A stretch of 5,338 bases of DNA, taken from the NCBI GenBank assembly GCA_030152225.1, contig JASLHL010000315.1, forward strand, positions 1 through 5,338, read 5' to 3'. The notes beneath the pieces are model-generated. The model was not told the DNA's origin, did not search any database, and saw nothing but the letters and a program-made list of their open reading frames with translations. This document shows positions 5,232 to 5,338 of this stretch, in pieces (position 1 is the first letter of the stretch; the number at the start of each line of letters is the position of its first letter). The stretch comes from Flavobacterium sp. (GTDB lineage Bacteria > Bacteroidota > Bacteroidia > Flavobacteriales > Flavobacteriaceae). Made by a program: the position numbers and the translations under genes.

Positions 5232-5338
5232 AAATAGTAAATGGTAAATAGTAAATAGTAAATGGTAAATGGTAAATAGTAAATGGTAAATAGTAAATGG
5301 TAAATAGTAAATGGTAAATAGTAAATAGTAAATGGTAA
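5232..5338 (+). repeat. Tandem heptanucleotide repeat AAATRGT, at least 15 units, runs off window
   Basis: Fifteen perfect 7-bp units follow without interruption, eight AAATAGT and seven AAATGGT, with two bases of a sixteenth at the window edge. The only variation is A or G at position 5 of the unit. On the plus strand each unit carries TAA across its boundary; since 7 is not a multiple of 3, all three frames are stopped every 21 bp. The opposite strand has no stop codons in the tract, but its reading is low-complexity and not a gene. Confidence 0.97.

Overview
The window looks like a piece of a low-GC Bacteroidota chromosome, most likely from the Flavobacteriia; a Myroides-like genus is a guess. 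The evidence is the TAnnTTTG-type promoter boxes (TACCTTTGC, TATGTTTGC, TAACTTTG), weak or absent Shine-Dalgarno sequences on most genes, a TPR-type sensor histidine kinase paired with a LytTR response regulator, and a Flavobacteriia-like DUF1275 membrane protein. No gene here can be named with a trustworthy symbol.

Layout, left to right. Positions 1-131 are the end of an IS3-family element: the first 29 codons of a minus-strand transposase OrfA plus a terminal repeat starting TGTAC. It stops exactly where a tandem 7-bp repeat begins (131-186). A minus-strand intrinsic terminator follows (187-218). The rest up to 494 is non-coding and contains two related blocks of degenerate 7-bp periodicity. 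A small lipoprotein gene of unknown function lies at 495-1118 (minus). It has a long upstream region with a probable promoter at 1352-1359. Next come two minus-strand genes forming a two-component operon: the sensor kinase (2203-4104, transcribed first) and the LytTR response regulator (1453-2193), 9 bp apart. A 312-bp divergent intergenic region carries the promoter candidates for the kinase operon and for the rightward DUF1275 gene (4417-5157). From the stop codon of the DUF1275 gene to the end of the window, almost all the DNA is organised in 7-bp units of three sequence families, the last being at least 15 perfect copies of AAATRGT.

How it works together. The kinase should sense something through its extracytoplasmic TPR domain and phosphorylate the LytTR regulator, which would bind promoter DNA. 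The target is not evident; the adjacent lipoprotein and the divergent DUF1275 gene are only positional candidates. The most unusual aspect is the recurrence of heptanucleotide repeats just 3' of the two outward-facing genes. Their units share a theme (RGT followed by four bases when read in the sense of the upstream gene), and in two cases the repeats begin inside the gene's stop codon. I see no evidence of a defence system, CRISPR array, toxin-antitoxin pair or RNA gene.
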